Assembly: GCA_021787845.1 (NCBI GenBank)
Contig: JAJYLH010000003.1
Span: 1-64,000, forward strand
Length of the DNA stretch: 64,000 bases
Source of the DNA: Myxococcales bacterium
GTDB lineage: Bacteria > Myxococcota > Myxococcia > Myxococcales > JAJYLH01
Reading direction: 5' to 3'
Positions within the stretch are counted from its first letter, which is position 1; every line of letters begins with the position of its first letter. The position numbers were made by a program, and so were the translations under genes. The notes beneath the pieces were generated by a model. It was not told the origin of the DNA and ran no database searches. It saw nothing but the letters and a program-made list of their open reading frames with translations. This document shows, in pieces, positions 16,700-25,500 of this stretch.

Positions 16700-18064
16700 T
16701 CACGCGATGGACACCACCTTCGCGCCGTCCAGCTCGCGCCCTTCGACGATGCGAGTCAGCTCGGCCGCCCACGCGACGAGCGCGGCGCGCTTCTCCTTGT
16801 CGAAGTCGTGCCGTTGGTAGACCTTCATCATGCCGACGAGCGCGTGATTCAGCACCCGCTCGACGACGTGCGGCGGGAAGCCGAGCGCGCCGAGCCGGGT
16901 GGCGACGGTGCGCCGGAGGTCGTGCGGCGTCGGCCGGGGCGCGGTCGGCCGCGCGACCTGACCGGACGTGTCCGCCTTCACCTTGCCGGCCTTGCTCGAC
17001 CCTTCGGCGCGGCTCAGGACAGGCTTCGCGGCCGGCGCCGCGTCCGTTGGCAGGGCAAAGACCTTCTCCATCGCTTTCGTCAGCGCGTCGCGGGTCAGCG
17101 GGCCGACGGCGCGGGTGCGGTTCTCGTCGCCCTTGTGGCCAGACAGCCGGAGGGTCCGGGCCGGGAATAGGAAGCCCTCGCTGGCGAGCGGCAGGGCCTC
17201 GCGCACGACGGCGAGCGCGGCCGGCGACAGCGGCACGACGTGCTCGAGGCCGTTCTTCGAGCGCGCCGCCGGCAGCGTCCACCGGGCCGCGTCGAGGTCC
17301 AGCTCTTCGAGAGCGATGCCGGCCGCCTCGCCCGCCCTCGCGCCGGTGAGCGCCACCAGGCGCAGCGCCAGCCGGGTCGAGGGATGAAGGTGCCCCGGCG
17401 CCGTCGCGAGCCAGAACGTGCGCAGCTCGTCGTCGGTCAGCACGCGCTCGCGCGGCTTCTCCCGAGTCGGCCGGACATGCACCGCCGGATCGTTTTCGAG
17501 CACCCCGGCGTCGACCGCGAACCGGAACATCCGCTTGACCACGGCGAGCGTCCGGTTGGCGATGACGGGCGCATCGCCCTCATGCGGGTTGCGGACGGAC
17601 TGCACGAGGGCCGCCACGTCCGCGCGCTTCACCTCGTCGAGCTTGAGCTTGCCGATCTTCGGCAGCACCTTGCGCGCGAGAAGCCACTCGTCGAGGCGCC
17701 AGCTCTTTTTGTTCGGCCGGGCATGCTCGTCGAGGTAGCGGGTCGCGAACGCCTCCACGGTCGGCATCCGCGCGGCCTTGACCTTCGCCCGCTGCGCTTC
17801 GGCCGCCGGGTTGGAGCCGGTGCGAAGCTGCGCGGTCAGCTCGGCCGCCCGTGCGCGGGCGTCGGCGAGGCCCACGGTCGGCCAGTCGCCGATCGTGACG
17901 ACGCGAAGGCGTCCGCCACGTCCGCCCTGCCGGTAGCAGAAGCGCCAGCTCTTCGCGCCGGAGGGGTAGAGCCGGAGGTAGAGGCCGCGCGTCAAGTCGT
18001 CCTTCACGTCGAGGCGCTTGGCCGGGGGTCGAAGTTGGGTGATGGCCTTCGCGGTGAGGTTCAT
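16700..18064 (-). CDS. Tyrosine-family integrase of the element
   Basis: A 454-aa protein with start ATG 18064 (MNLTAKAITQLRP) behind GAAAGG. Domains: N-terminal DUF4102/arm-binding type (GLYLRLYPSGAKSWRFCYR; VTIGDWPTVGLADARARA), SAM-like core (VEAFATRYLDEHARPNKKSW), then the catalytic domain with Arg in LTGARAGEA, HDLRRT (HxxR), LNHA and the nucleophile Tyr in MMKVYQRHD. It is adjacent to attR, pointing inward. Residues near 340 (PVLSRAEGSSKAG) are encoded by a dispersed hairpin repeat (16994-17024) inserted in frame between catalytic motifs; all active-site residues remain, so it may still work. Confidence 0.92.
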   Translation of the reverse strand: MNLTAKAITQLRPPAKRLDVKDDLTRGLYLRLYPSGAKSWRFCYRQGGRGGRLRVVTIGDWPTVGLADARARAAELTAQLRTGSNPAAEAQRAKVKAARMPTVEAFATRYLDEHARPNKKSWRLDEWLLARKVLPKIGKLKLDEVKRADVAALVQSVRNPHEGDAPVIANRTLAVVKRMFRFAVDAGVLENDPAVHVRPTREKPRERVLTDDELRTFWLATAPGHLHPSTRLALRLVALTGARAGEAAGIALEELDLDAARWTLPAARSKNGLEHVVPLSPAALAVVREALPLASEGFLFPARTLRLSGHKGDENRTRAVGPLTRDALTKAMEKVFALPTDAAPAAKPVLSRAEGSSKAGKVKADTSGQVARPTAPRPTPHDLRRTVATRLGALGFPPHVVERVLNHALVGMMKVYQRHDFDKEKRAALVAWAAELTRIVEGRELDGAKVVSIA

Positions 18065-18096
18065 CGAAACGCCTTTCGCCACAGCGTTCGCGGCTT

Positions 18097-18181
18097 CGGG
18101 GTCTACCCCCGGGGTAGACCCCTCGAACAAGCGACATCGCCGGGACAAGAGGCGGTCCGGGGTAGCTCCCGGGGTAGACCC
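18097..18181. repeat. 12-mers, possible integrase arm sites (right end)
   Basis: A near-perfect palindrome, GGGGTCTACCCC and GGGGTAGACCCC around one C (18098-18122), is followed by the tandem pair CGGGGTAGCTCC (18158-18169) and CGGGGTAGACCC (18170-18181). They lie directly upstream of the integrase start and match the left-end pair at 8573-8596. A role in integrase binding or autoregulation is inferred. Confidence 0.5.
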
Positions 18182-18309
18182 CGGCGGCGCCAAGAGTAGC
18201 TCCGTCCCGACACAGCATGCAACATGCCAGAGCGGGGAACGCCTTGTTTTCTGCCGTATTTAACGGATTCGTGACACGACGCGCGACAGCCTGGAACGGC
18301 AGGTCGTCA

Positions 18310-18359
18310 GAATGGCATTCAAGAGGTCGTCGGTTCGATCCCGATCAGCTCCACCATGA
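18310..18359. repeat. attR: displaced 3' half of the original tRNA-Ala
   Basis: A perfect copy of 8470-8519, beginning in the anticodon stem and ending just after CCA. There is no 5' half, so it cannot fold as a tRNA. It marks the right boundary of the integrated element. Confidence 0.93.
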
Positions 18360-18364
18360 AGCGA

Positions 18365-18395
18365 GGGCCCGGTTCCGAGAAGGAGCCGGGCCTTC
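18365..18395 (+). terminator. Displaced original tRNA-Ala hairpin
   Basis: GGCCCGGTTCC pairs with GGAGCCGGGCC across a GAGAA loop, right after the attR tRNA fragment. It has no U-run, so termination would be weak or factor-dependent. It was presumably the native downstream hairpin before insertion. Confidence 0.5.
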
Positions 18396-18437
18396 GCGCT
18401 TCGCGCGAGAACACGCGAGCTCGACCCCGGCGGACCA

Positions 18438-18483
18438 GACCGATCGGTCGGATCCGACTGATCGGTCTGATCGAGCTGATCGG
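18438..18483. repeat. 9-bp-unit palindromic array, copy 1
   Basis: Period-9 units of the CCGATCGGT/CGGATCCGA type are arranged as a palindrome centred on GGATCC, with arms of about 16 bp and one mismatch. Other members: 47971-48014, 50631-50676, 53554-53603, 56340-56387 and 58013-58060. All are intergenic. Confidence 0.75.
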
Positions 18484-18558
18484 AGCGCCTCACGTCCCGG
18501 CGTCCCTGTCGTCTTCGCGAGGCCCGACATGGGGCAGGCTCAGGGCACCTGCCCCGCC

Positions 18559-20298
18559 CTACCCCTTCATCGCCTTGACGATGATGCCGGGGAGCGAGAA
18601 CGGGTTGTGGCTCATCTCGAGGTCGACGAGCTTGGCGCCGATTTCGTGGGCGCGCGCGTTGTCGAAGAACCACGGCGGCTTCGGCCGGACGACGAGCGGC
18701 CCGCGCACGACGCTCTTCTCGATGCCTTCGAGCATGAACGTGTTGTGGACGAACCCGCGCCCCGACTGGATGTTCTCGAGCGTCGCCGACGGATGCCCGC
18801 CCCACGGCGTCGAGACGAAGCCGTAGCCGAGCGCCGGCCAGTGGTTGATCGCGACCGTGCCGTAGCGCAGCGCCATCGTCGCCTGGTCGAGCGCCGCGCC
18901 CACCTCGTAGCGCCGCTCGGTACGCGGGTCGACGATGATCTCCGCGTTGAGCGTGCCCCACAGCTTGTCGTTCGCGAACACCGTCGCCGCCTGGAGGAAC
19001 GCGATCGGCTCGGACGCGTCGAGCTCGACCACGCTCACGATGGAGCAGAACGGCTCGGTCGTGAACTGCGTCTCCTCCGCCGCCGCGTCGAGCCCGGAAA
19101 CCACCGTCCACGCGAGCTCGCCTTCCTTCGCCGCGCCGATGCGCTCCGCCGCCTTCCCCTCGGTCAGCTTCGCGTATCGGTCGGCGGCGCCCGGGTAGTA
19201 CGCCCTGCGCGGCGGGACCTGCGCCAGGCATCCATTCACCAGCGCGAGGAACGCGTCCTTCTGCTCCCAGCCCTTCGCGACGACCAGCATCTTCGCCGCG
19301 TTGCAGTTGAACGACGCGTTGTTCGTGATCTGGCTCGTGACGTTGCGCGCGGTGAAGGCGAGCTCCTTGTCGGTGAACCGGCCAGGCACGATCATCACCG
19401 GGCTCACGTTCCCGAGCTCCGAGCTGATGTCCTTCTTCAAGAGCGGGTCGTTCGCCGCCTTGCGCCGGTCGCGCTCCGGTCCCGGCGGGCCCCAGACGAT
19501 GGCGTCGTGCGTCCGGTCGGAACCCGTGATGTGGATGTCGTCGACCAGCGGATGGCGGCAGAGGTACGCCCCCACGTCAGCGCCGCCGTAGACCACCCGG
19601 AGGTAGTCCCGCGCGATCAGCGGCTGGAACGCCTGCTCGAACACCGGCCCCAGGTACTCGTTGACCGGGTTCATCTTCAGGAGCGACACCCGCCCTTCGA
19701 CGAACATCTTGTAGAGCGCGTCCATCGGGCCGATGGAGGAGACGTTCCCGGCGCCCAAGGTGAGCGTCAGCCCTCCCGTCGGATCCTTGCGCTTGTAGAA
19801 CGACGCCTGCTTCTCGCGCGCGTCGTCTTCGGTCAGCCCCTTCTCCATCACCACGTGGCCGGTGAAGCCGGCGAAGAGCAGCTTGTCGAGGAGCCCGGTC
19901 GGAAACACCTCGATGACCAGCCGCCCGTCCGGACGCCGGTGGACACCGGTGCCGAGGGGCGGCGTGCCCGCGCGCAGGATGGCCTGGAGCGTCTCCACGA
20001 AGAGCCGGAGGTTTCGCATCACGAGCATCGGCCCGGCCAGCCACTCCTCGCCCGCGACCGGCGCGCTCTCGTCGAAGCCCTTCGCCCGACACGCCTCGCG
20101 AATCCACGTCGGGACCGACGCCTTGACCGTCACCATGCAGCTCTTCAAGAGCGCGATCTTGTCGGCGATCGGCAGGCGCACGAACTCGTCCTTCTTCGCG
20201 GCGACCGTCGAGAGCGCGCGATCCATCGCCTCCTGCGTCGTCTCGGTCTGGCTGCGGGCGGTCTCGCTCATCGCGAGCGCCGTGTGCGGATCGGCCAT
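18559..20298 (-). CDS. Aldehyde dehydrogenase family protein
   Basis: A 579-aa NAD(P)-dependent aldehyde dehydrogenase homologue; ATG 20298 has AGGAGG at 5 nt. Recognisable are LTLGAGNVSSIGPMDALYKM with VSLLKMNPVNEYLGPVF (nucleotide-binding region), ITGSDRTHDAIVW, ISSELGNVSPVMIVPG (the ELGG-like motif with catalytic Glu) and NASFNCNAAK (catalytic Cys). It is about 80 residues longer than typical 500-aa members, with an extended N terminus. Substrate unknown. It precedes no obvious operon partner; a flavin reductase gene lies 93 nt upstream on the same strand and may share the transcript. Confidence 0.85.
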   Translation of the reverse strand: MADPHTALAMSETARSQTETTQEAMDRALSTVAAKKDEFVRLPIADKIALLKSCMVTVKASVPTWIREACRAKGFDESAPVAGEEWLAGPMLVMRNLRLFVETLQAILRAGTPPLGTGVHRRPDGRLVIEVFPTGLLDKLLFAGFTGHVVMEKGLTEDDAREKQASFYKRKDPTGGLTLTLGAGNVSSIGPMDALYKMFVEGRVSLLKMNPVNEYLGPVFEQAFQPLIARDYLRVVYGGADVGAYLCRHPLVDDIHITGSDRTHDAIVWGPPGPERDRRKAANDPLLKKDISSELGNVSPVMIVPGRFTDKELAFTARNVTSQITNNASFNCNAAKMLVVAKGWEQKDAFLALVNGCLAQVPPRRAYYPGAADRYAKLTEGKAAERIGAAKEGELAWTVVSGLDAAAEETQFTTEPFCSIVSVVELDASEPIAFLQAATVFANDKLWGTLNAEIIVDPRTERRYEVGAALDQATMALRYGTVAINHWPALGYGFVSTPWGGHPSATLENIQSGRGFVHNTFMLEGIEKSVVRGPLVVRPKPPWFFDNARAHEIGAKLVDLEMSHNPFSLPGIIVKAMKG

Positions 20299-20391
20299 GG
20301 CGCCTCCTCTCGCGCCGCTCGCTCGATGAGCGGCAGCCCGCGACCATAACAGCCCAGAGCGGCGAAGCCGACCGCTCGCGTCGGCTCGAGC

Positions 20392-21222
20392 TCACCACCC
20401 CTCGGTGAACAGCCGCTCTTTCGGAATGCCCAGGCTGAGGACGAGCGCGCGCATCGATTCGAGAAAACGCGGCGCCGGCTTTTCCCCGCGCTCCCGCGCC
20501 GCGCGCGCTTCGTGAATCGGCACGCTCGGGCCGCAGACGTAGAACCACGCGTTCTCGAGGTCGGGCACGTTCGCGCGCAAGGTCGCCTCGTCGATCCGCC
20601 CCGGCCGCACCTCGCGTCGGGCGGGCGCTGGCGCGCGCGCGTCACGCGTGAGCGCGTGCACGACGCGAAGGCTCCCGGGATGGCGCGTCTCCAGCTCGGT
20701 CAGCGCGTCGCGGAAGATCACGTCCTCCCAGCGCTTGTTCGAGTAGAGGAGCGTGTGCCGCGCGTCGACGCCGCGATGGAGCGCGTCCTTCAGGATGGCG
20801 AACGAAGGGACGATGCCGCTGCCCGCGCACAGGTGGACGACGTGCGCGCCGTCCCCGAGGTCCTCCGGCAGGGTGAAGAGCCCGGCGTAACCGGTGCAGA
20901 AGAGCTTCTCGCCGACGCCCGAACGCGACAGCCCGGGCGACATCAGGCTCGGGAACTCGCCGGCCGGCTCCTCCTTCACCGTGATCGCGACCAGCTCCTC
21001 GTGCGGCGCCGAAGCGAGCGAATAGGCGCGCGGCTTTTCCTTGCGGCCCTTGAGCGCCTCCAGCTCCCGCGCGCGCCCGCGGGTGAAGTCCTGGCGGTGC
21101 GGGTCGAGCGAGAGGAACTGGCCGGCTCGGAAAGCGTGAGGGCTGCCGGTCTCCAGCCAGAGCGACACGGTGTCCCAGGTCTCCCGCACGACCGCCCGGA
21201 CGGTGGCCTCGAAGGTCGACAC
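20392..21222 (-). CDS. FAD/NAD(P)H ferredoxin reductase-like oxidoreductase
   Basis: A protein of about 276 aa. FNR signature order: HAFRAGQFLSL, RAYSLASAPHEE (FAD-binding RxYS), GLSRSGVGEKLF, then LCAGSGIVPSFAILK (NAD-binding G-rich loop) and AWFYVCGPSV. No ferredoxin domain is attached, so it would pass electrons between NAD(P)H and a separate partner (oxygenase or ferredoxin). No ATG is near the N terminus of the homologous region; GTG 21222 is the likeliest start. It lies upstream of the aldehyde dehydrogenase on the same strand. Confidence 0.75.
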   Translation of the reverse strand: MSTFEATVRAVVRETWDTVSLWLETGSPHAFRAGQFLSLDPHRQDFTRGRARELEALKGRKEKPRAYSLASAPHEELVAITVKEEPAGEFPSLMSPGLSRSGVGEKLFCTGYAGLFTLPEDLGDGAHVVHLCAGSGIVPSFAILKDALHRGVDARHTLLYSNKRWEDVIFRDALTELETRHPGSLRVVHALTRDARAPAPARREVRPGRIDEATLRANVPDLENAWFYVCGPSVPIHEARAARERGEKPAPRFLESMRALVLSLGIPKERLFTEGW

Positions 21223-21287
21223 GTCGGAAGATTTAAGGCTCGCGACCGGAATTCGCGACGAGCGATCGACGACGAATCGGCTTCCGG

Positions 21288-22490
21288 TCAGAGACAGACC
21301 GAGACCGAGGCCGAAACCGCCTGGCAGGTCGTGTTGTCGGTCGGGCAGACCTCCGCGTCCGACCCCGCCCCCGCGTCCGGTCCCGACCCCGCGTCCGACC
21401 CGGACCCCGCGTCCGACCCGGAGCAGGGAACTGCGCACAGCGTGTGCGACGCGCCGGTCTTCTCGTCGATGATCGGCAGGTCGCACTTGGCGCCCGGCGG
21501 GTCGCTGCACTGGCTGTCGAGCGTACACGGGCCTTGGAAGCAGAGGCCCGGCAGCCCCGCTCCCGGCGTCACGCAGACCGCTCCCGGCACGCAGGCGCCG
21601 GCGTCCGGCCCGCACGAGTCATAGGGCTTCTGGGTCCCGGGCGGCAGGCAGGTCTTGTGGTCGCCGTCGGCCTCGCAAACCCAGCCGGTTCCCGCCGGAC
21701 ACGCTTGCCCTTGCGTGCAATCGGGAAGGCAGGCTTGACCCTGGCCGCTCGCGAACGACACCTCGCAGCGGTCGGTGCCGGGACACGGATTGCCGTTCGA
21801 GCAATCGGGGTAGCAGCGGCAGTCGCTCTTGTCCGCCGTCGTCCCGATCGCGTCGAGGCCGGGCGCGCAAGCCTCGGTCGCGCAGCTCTGGTAGGCGCCA
21901 GCGGTGCTACCTCCGTCCGGCGCCCCGCCGCAACGGCCGCTCACCCAGTCGCACGGTAGCGCTCCGGGGCAGATGGCCGGATAGACCCGGCAATCCGGGA
22001 GGCAGGTGCCCTGCCCCTCGTCGTCGGGGACGCAGACGTACTGCGCGCGGCAGGCGGAGCCACCGTCGGCTGTCGCGCCGCCGCAGCCCTCGAGGCAGGT
22101 CCCGAAGGTGACGCCGTGGCACGCGCCGGCATCGCCGCAGTCGGCGTCGGACCAGCAGGCGGTGGCCTCGTCGGGGCAGGTGCCCGGCTGCGCATCCACG
22201 CAGCGGTTGCCCTTCCCGCAAGCGTCATCGCTTTCGCAGCCCTTGACGCAGTAGCCGCCCGGGTAGTCCGTCCGGCAGAAGAAACCGTCGCTGCACGTAC
22301 CGGGGAGATAGGTCTGGTCGGCGGTGCAGGCGGAGCCGGTGACGCCGACTCGCAGCGCTCCGCCGTCCGGGAGAGGGGCGCCGCCGTCGACCCACTTCGA
22401 CGAATTCGTGCCGCATCCGCCCGTCGACTGGACCGCGACGAGCCCCCCGATGGCGAGCGCCGCGACGAGAAGAAGGCGCTGCCTGCGCAT
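21288..22490 (-). CDS. Cys-rich secreted lipoprotein
   Basis: A 400-aa protein starting at ATG 22490 (MRRQRLLLVAALAIGG). The signal peptide is followed by QSTGGCG, a plausible lipoprotein cleavage point. The mature part has about 40 Cys in repeats like CTADQTYLPGTCSDGFFCR, DACGKGNRCV and CWSDADCGDAGACHG, resembling the disulfide-rich Cys repeats of myxobacterial surface proteins. A tandem linker (GSDAGSGSDAGSGPDAG) lies near the C terminus. No catalytic domain is seen. It is probably an outer-membrane or secreted adhesin or structural protein. Confidence 0.75.
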   Translation of the reverse strand: MRRQRLLLVAALAIGGLVAVQSTGGCGTNSSKWVDGGAPLPDGGALRVGVTGSACTADQTYLPGTCSDGFFCRTDYPGGYCVKGCESDDACGKGNRCVDAQPGTCPDEATACWSDADCGDAGACHGVTFGTCLEGCGGATADGGSACRAQYVCVPDDEGQGTCLPDCRVYPAICPGALPCDWVSGRCGGAPDGGSTAGAYQSCATEACAPGLDAIGTTADKSDCRCYPDCSNGNPCPGTDRCEVSFASGQGQACLPDCTQGQACPAGTGWVCEADGDHKTCLPPGTQKPYDSCGPDAGACVPGAVCVTPGAGLPGLCFQGPCTLDSQCSDPPGAKCDLPIIDEKTGASHTLCAVPCSGSDAGSGSDAGSGPDAGAGSDAEVCPTDNTTCQAVSASVSVCL

Positions 22491-22785
22491 CCACCACCTC
22501 GGGAAAAGAACTCTCCACCCCGTCGCACACGGCCTTCGCCCGCCAGCGCGCCGGCGTTCGAACAGGAGCGAACACAGTAGAAACCGATGGCCGGCGGTGT
22601 CAACGCGCGAGGCGGCGCACCCTGCGCTCGCCTTGGGGTCCGCCGCCGGTGGAGGTCGCGACCTCGCGCGGGAGTTGCCGCAGCCCGAGAGGGGGAGCGG
22701 CGCCGTTCGGACGGGTCGAAAATCGGGAGCCGCCGGCATCAGTCGCGCCCAAGCGGAGCGAATCGCCGGAAGGAGCGGGGCGCCA

Positions 22786-22839
22786 TTGACATCCCCACGC
22801 GATGGATGCTATGGGCCGCGCCCCTTTGCTTGGGGCGGC
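22786..22839 (+). promoter_or_regulatory. Promoter and start-site palindrome of PP2C gene
   Basis: TTGACA (22786-22791), 17 bp, CTATGG (22809-22814). Immediately downstream an inverted repeat, CGCCCC (22819-22824) with GGGGCG (22832-22837), overlaps the expected transcription start and could be an operator or 5'-UTR hairpin. The second classic PP2C gene at 62138 has the same arrangement. Confidence 0.6.
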
Positions 22840-22865
22840 TCTTCTTCGAAACTGATGGCGGTCGC

Positions 22866-23627
22866 ATGAGCTTTTCCACCGCGGGCCTGACGGATGTCGG
22901 TCGCAAGCGCGAGCACAACGAGGACGCGCTCCTGGTCGCGCCGGAGCACGGGCTCATCGTCGTCGCCGACGGGATGGGCGGTCACCAGGCGGGCGAGGTC
23001 GCGTCGAACATCGCGGTGACGATGCTCGCGGAGCTGTTCGAACGCTTCGCGGAAGATCCGGAGGTCACCTGGCCGCACCCGCTCGACCATCGGTACGACG
23101 CCGCGGCGAACCGGCTCCTCGCCGCCTTGCAGCTCGCCAACGCCAAGATCCACGAGAGCGCTCACGAGGAGGGGAAGCAGGGGATGGGCACCACCTGCGT
23201 CGCGCTCCTGGTCGACAAGGCCCACGCGTGGGTGGCCTGGGTGGGCGACAGCCGCGGCTACTTGTGGCGCGAGGGCGCGCTCCAGCAGGTGACGAGCGAC
23301 CATTCGCTCTTCGGCGAGCTCGTGCGCAGCGGCCACCTGAAGCCCGCGGATCTGGCGACCTTCCCGCACAAGAACGTCATCACCCGCGCGCTGGGGATGG
23401 CGGCGACGGTCGAGATCGACCTGGTGCGGGTCGACCTGCAAGACGGCGACATCCTGCTCGCGTGCTCCGACGGCCTGTCCGGAATGGTGGACGACGAGGA
23501 CATCGCGGCGCGGCTCTCCCGCGAGGTACCGCTGGACGATGCCTGCCGCGAGCTGATCGACGCCGCGAACTCCGCCGGCGGAATCGACAACGTCACGGTC
23601 GCGCTGGCGCGCTACCAGGCGAGCTGA
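22866..23627 (+). CDS. PP2C-family Ser/Thr protein phosphatase (Stp1-like)
   Basis: A 253-aa bacterial PPM phosphatase from ATG 22866: TDVGRKREHNEDAL (metal ligand region), LIVVADGMGGHQAGEVAS (DGMGGH), MGTTCVALLV, WVGDSRGYLWREGALQQVTS DHS region, LACSDGLSGMVDDEDI and GGIDNVTVALARY (DN). All metal-binding Asp residues are present, and the length is typical of Stp1/PrpC. It dephosphorylates substrates of Hanks-type kinases in the cytoplasm; no kinase gene is adjacent. The second PP2C (62138) is the same size and is a likely paralogue. Confidence 0.93.
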   Translation: MSFSTAGLTDVGRKREHNEDALLVAPEHGLIVVADGMGGHQAGEVASNIAVTMLAELFERFAEDPEVTWPHPLDHRYDAAANRLLAALQLANAKIHESAHEEGKQGMGTTCVALLVDKAHAWVAWVGDSRGYLWREGALQQVTSDHSLFGELVRSGHLKPADLATFPHKNVITRALGMAATVEIDLVRVDLQDGDILLACSDGLSGMVDDEDIAARLSREVPLDDACRELIDAANSAGGIDNVTVALARYQAS

Positions 23628-23654
23628 GCAGGACCCCTTTCATTCGGCGTATCG

Positions 23655-23737
23655 GTAGGATGGATGGAGCGGTAGCGGAGCCCATCGGTCGATGCGCGAA
23701 GGACTGATGGGCTCGGCTGGCGCTCCACCCGTCCTAC
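23655..23737. repeat. REP-like pair, GTAGGATGG family
   Basis: Left unit 23655-23687 (GTAGGATGGATGGAGCGGTA...) and inverted right unit 23706-23737 (...GGCGCTCCACCCGTCCTAC) frame an 18-bp centre. It lies between convergent genes (PP2C and DsbD-like) and may act as a bidirectional hairpin. Confidence 0.65.
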
Positions 23738-23782
23738 AAGCTTCTCCCGCCCAACGACCGCTTCCTGCCCCGCGGCACCCCT

Positions 23783-25192
23783 TCAGTGAACCGTCGCGAT
23801 CAACTTCGCGAACTGACCGGGCGGCAGGTAGCCGTCGATCCTGGGCTGGGCCCGCTGGCGCCCGTCGCCGTCGATGAACGTCACCACCGGGAGGCCGACG
23901 ACGCCGTATTTCTTCTGCAGCGCGTCCACCTCGTCCGTGTCCTGGCTGCTGTCCACCTTGAGGGGCACGAAGCGCTGGTTGACGAGCGCGCGCACCCGCG
24001 GGTCCGAGAAGGTCTTGCGGTCGAGCTCCATGCAGGCGGTGCACCAGGTCGCGAAGAAGTCGGCGAGGACCGGCTTGCGCTCCGCGCGCGCGCGCGCCAG
24101 GGCCTGGGGGGCCGAGGTGAACCAGTGGATTTTGGGGACCGGCGCCGCTGCCGCTGACCCTGGTCCCGCATGGACCGCGACCGCCATCGACGCGCCCGGC
24201 TCGTAGATCCATCCGACGCGCAGGGCGAACGCGGCGACGATCACCGCGACGCCGAAGCTCTTCACCGTCACCTGGGTGGCCGAGCCGTGGAAGGAGAGGT
24301 GCACCGCTCCCGCCAGGACCGCGAGCGCGACCAGCACGCCCGCCGCGGTCGCGAGGATCGCCTCGGAGAACGCGCTCGGATGCGGCTTGGGCAAGAAAGG
24401 TTGAAGGAACGAAATCGCGACCAGCACGAGCGCGATGCCCATGAGGCTCTTGACGACGTCCATCCACGGCCCGCTCTTCGGGAGCGACATCGAGAACGTC
24501 CCGAGGACGAAGAACAGCAGCCCCATCCCCAGCGCGTAGGTGAGCAGGAACCAGAACCCCAGCCACAGGTTTCCGCTCTTCGCGACGAACGTCAGCACCG
24601 CCATGAGGACAGGACCGGTGCAGGGGGCCGCGACGATGCCCGCGACCAGCCCCATCAGGAACGCGCTCGTGAAGCCGACGCCGGCGACGCCGGACAGCTT
24701 CGCCTGGAGCCCCGCGGGCAAGGCGAGGTCGAAGGCGCCGAACATCGAGGCCGCGAACACCAGCATGAGAACCGCGAAAGCTCCGACCACGATGGGGTTT
24801 CCCATCTGCCGGCCGAACTTGTGACCGGTGGCCGCGGCGACGAGGCCCAAACCGGTGTACATCACCGCGATGCCGCCCACGTAGGTCGACGACAGCGCTG
24901 CCGCTCGGCCCCGGCTCCTCGCCTTCTTGCCGGCGCCGAAGATGGCGACCGTGATCGGAATCAGCGGGTAGACGCACGGGGTCAGGCTGGTCAGGACGCC
25001 GGCGAGGAACAGGACCGGTATCGCTATCCAGCCGAAGGCGCCGAGGTACCGGGTCAGGTCGGTCCCCGGGCCGGTCAACGTGCCTGGCAGGAGCGCTACC
25101 GCCAGCCCGGCGAGGATCGCGCCGCCCCACAGCCGCACGGCGCGGTTTCCGAGCATCGGGCGCAGGGAGGCGTTCCGGGGCGTCTGAGCCAT
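23783..25192 (-). CDS. DsbD-like thiol:disulfide transporter (CcdA-type membrane domain plus thioredoxin)
   Basis: A 469-aa protein. ATG 25192 has GGAG 6 nt upstream. The N-terminal helix ([20 protein letters not shown]) is followed by the CcdA/DsbD beta domain with [19 protein letters not shown] and [20 protein letters not shown], whose paired Cys carry electrons across the inner membrane. The C-terminal thioredoxin (gamma) domain has [20 protein letters not shown] with the WCxxC site. The periplasmic alpha domain of E. coli DsbD is missing, so another partner must deliver electrons onward. It is divergent from the isc operon. Confidence 0.9.
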   Translation of the reverse strand: MAQTPRNASLRPMLGNRAVRLWGGAILAGLAVALLPGTLTGPGTDLTRYLGAFGWIAIPVLFLAGVLTSLTPCVYPLIPITVAIFGAGKKARSRGRAAALSSTYVGGIAVMYTGLGLVAAATGHKFGRQMGNPIVVGAFAVLMLVFAASMFGAFDLALPAGLQAKLSGVAGVGFTSAFLMGLVAGIVAAPCTGPVLMAVLTFVAKSGNLWLGFWFLLTYALGMGLLFFVLGTFSMSLPKSGPWMDVVKSLMGIALVLVAISFLQPFLPKPHPSAFSEAILATAAGVLVALAVLAGAVHLSFHGSATQVTVKSFGVAVIVAAFALRVGWIYEPGASMAVAVHAGPGSAAAAPVPKIHWFTSAPQALARARAERKPVLADFFATWCTACMELDRKTFSDPRVRALVNQRFVPLKVDSSQDTDEVDALQKKYGVVGLPVVTFIDGDGRQRAQPRIDGYLPPGQFAKLIATVH

Positions 25193-25387
25193 CTGTTCTC
25201 CGCCGACAACGGCCCATCGCTGCGAAGGGCCGCGAAAAAGGCCGGCAAGATAACGCACGAACCGGGCGCTCTCACCTCGCTCAGGCGGACAGGCGTGGTC
25301 TTCGACGCGGCCGCCCTCCGCGCGCCCGCCTGCCCGAAGGCCGCGTCGACGGACCGTTGCGCGCCCGAAACACCCCGCCTCGGTCGC

Positions 25388-25415
25388 TTGACAGGTTTCG
25401 AGGCTGCCGTATAAG
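25388..25415 (+). promoter_or_regulatory. Sigma-70-type promoter of the isc operon
   Basis: TTGACA (25388-25393), 16-bp spacer, TATAAG (25410-25415), about 85 bp before the iscS start. No IscR gene lies upstream and no clear IscR box was recognised. Confidence 0.65.
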
Positions 25416-25500
25416 TAGACTCGTCTGGTCGGTTTTCTCGCCGGCGGCTGTTGAACCTCGGCGGAAGGCTCCGACAGCGGCAGGCGAAGAGGCGAAGACG

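Larger units (their letters stand above)
8520..18309. mobile_element. Integrative element in tRNA-Ala (about 9.8 kb)
   Basis: It is bounded by the 50-bp direct repeat. Contents in order: HicB/HicA-like pair (+), a Zn-ribbon-like protein and DUF3631 ATPase (-), a repeat-rich control region, an AlpA-like regulator (-), an unknown protein (-), two collagen-like lipoproteins alternating with small membrane proteins (-), HigB/HigA-like pair (+) and a tyrosine integrase (-) next to attR. No capsid, terminase, relaxase or type IV secretion genes are seen, so it is not self-sufficient as a phage or conjugative element. Size and the integrase + AlpA + replication-type ATPase set resemble phage satellites or mobilisable islands. 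Confidence 0.88.

Noticed and set aside
8520-18309. A complete prophage
   Set aside because: No capsid, portal, terminase, tail or lysis enzyme genes were recognised in the 9.8 kb.
18310-18359. A second tRNA-Ala gene
   Set aside because: Only the 3' 50 bp are present, without D arm or 5' acceptor strand; it is the attR remnant.
25259-25500. An IscR operator upstream of iscS
   Set aside because: A sigma-70-like promoter is visible but no palindrome of the IscR type was found and there is no iscR gene adjacent.
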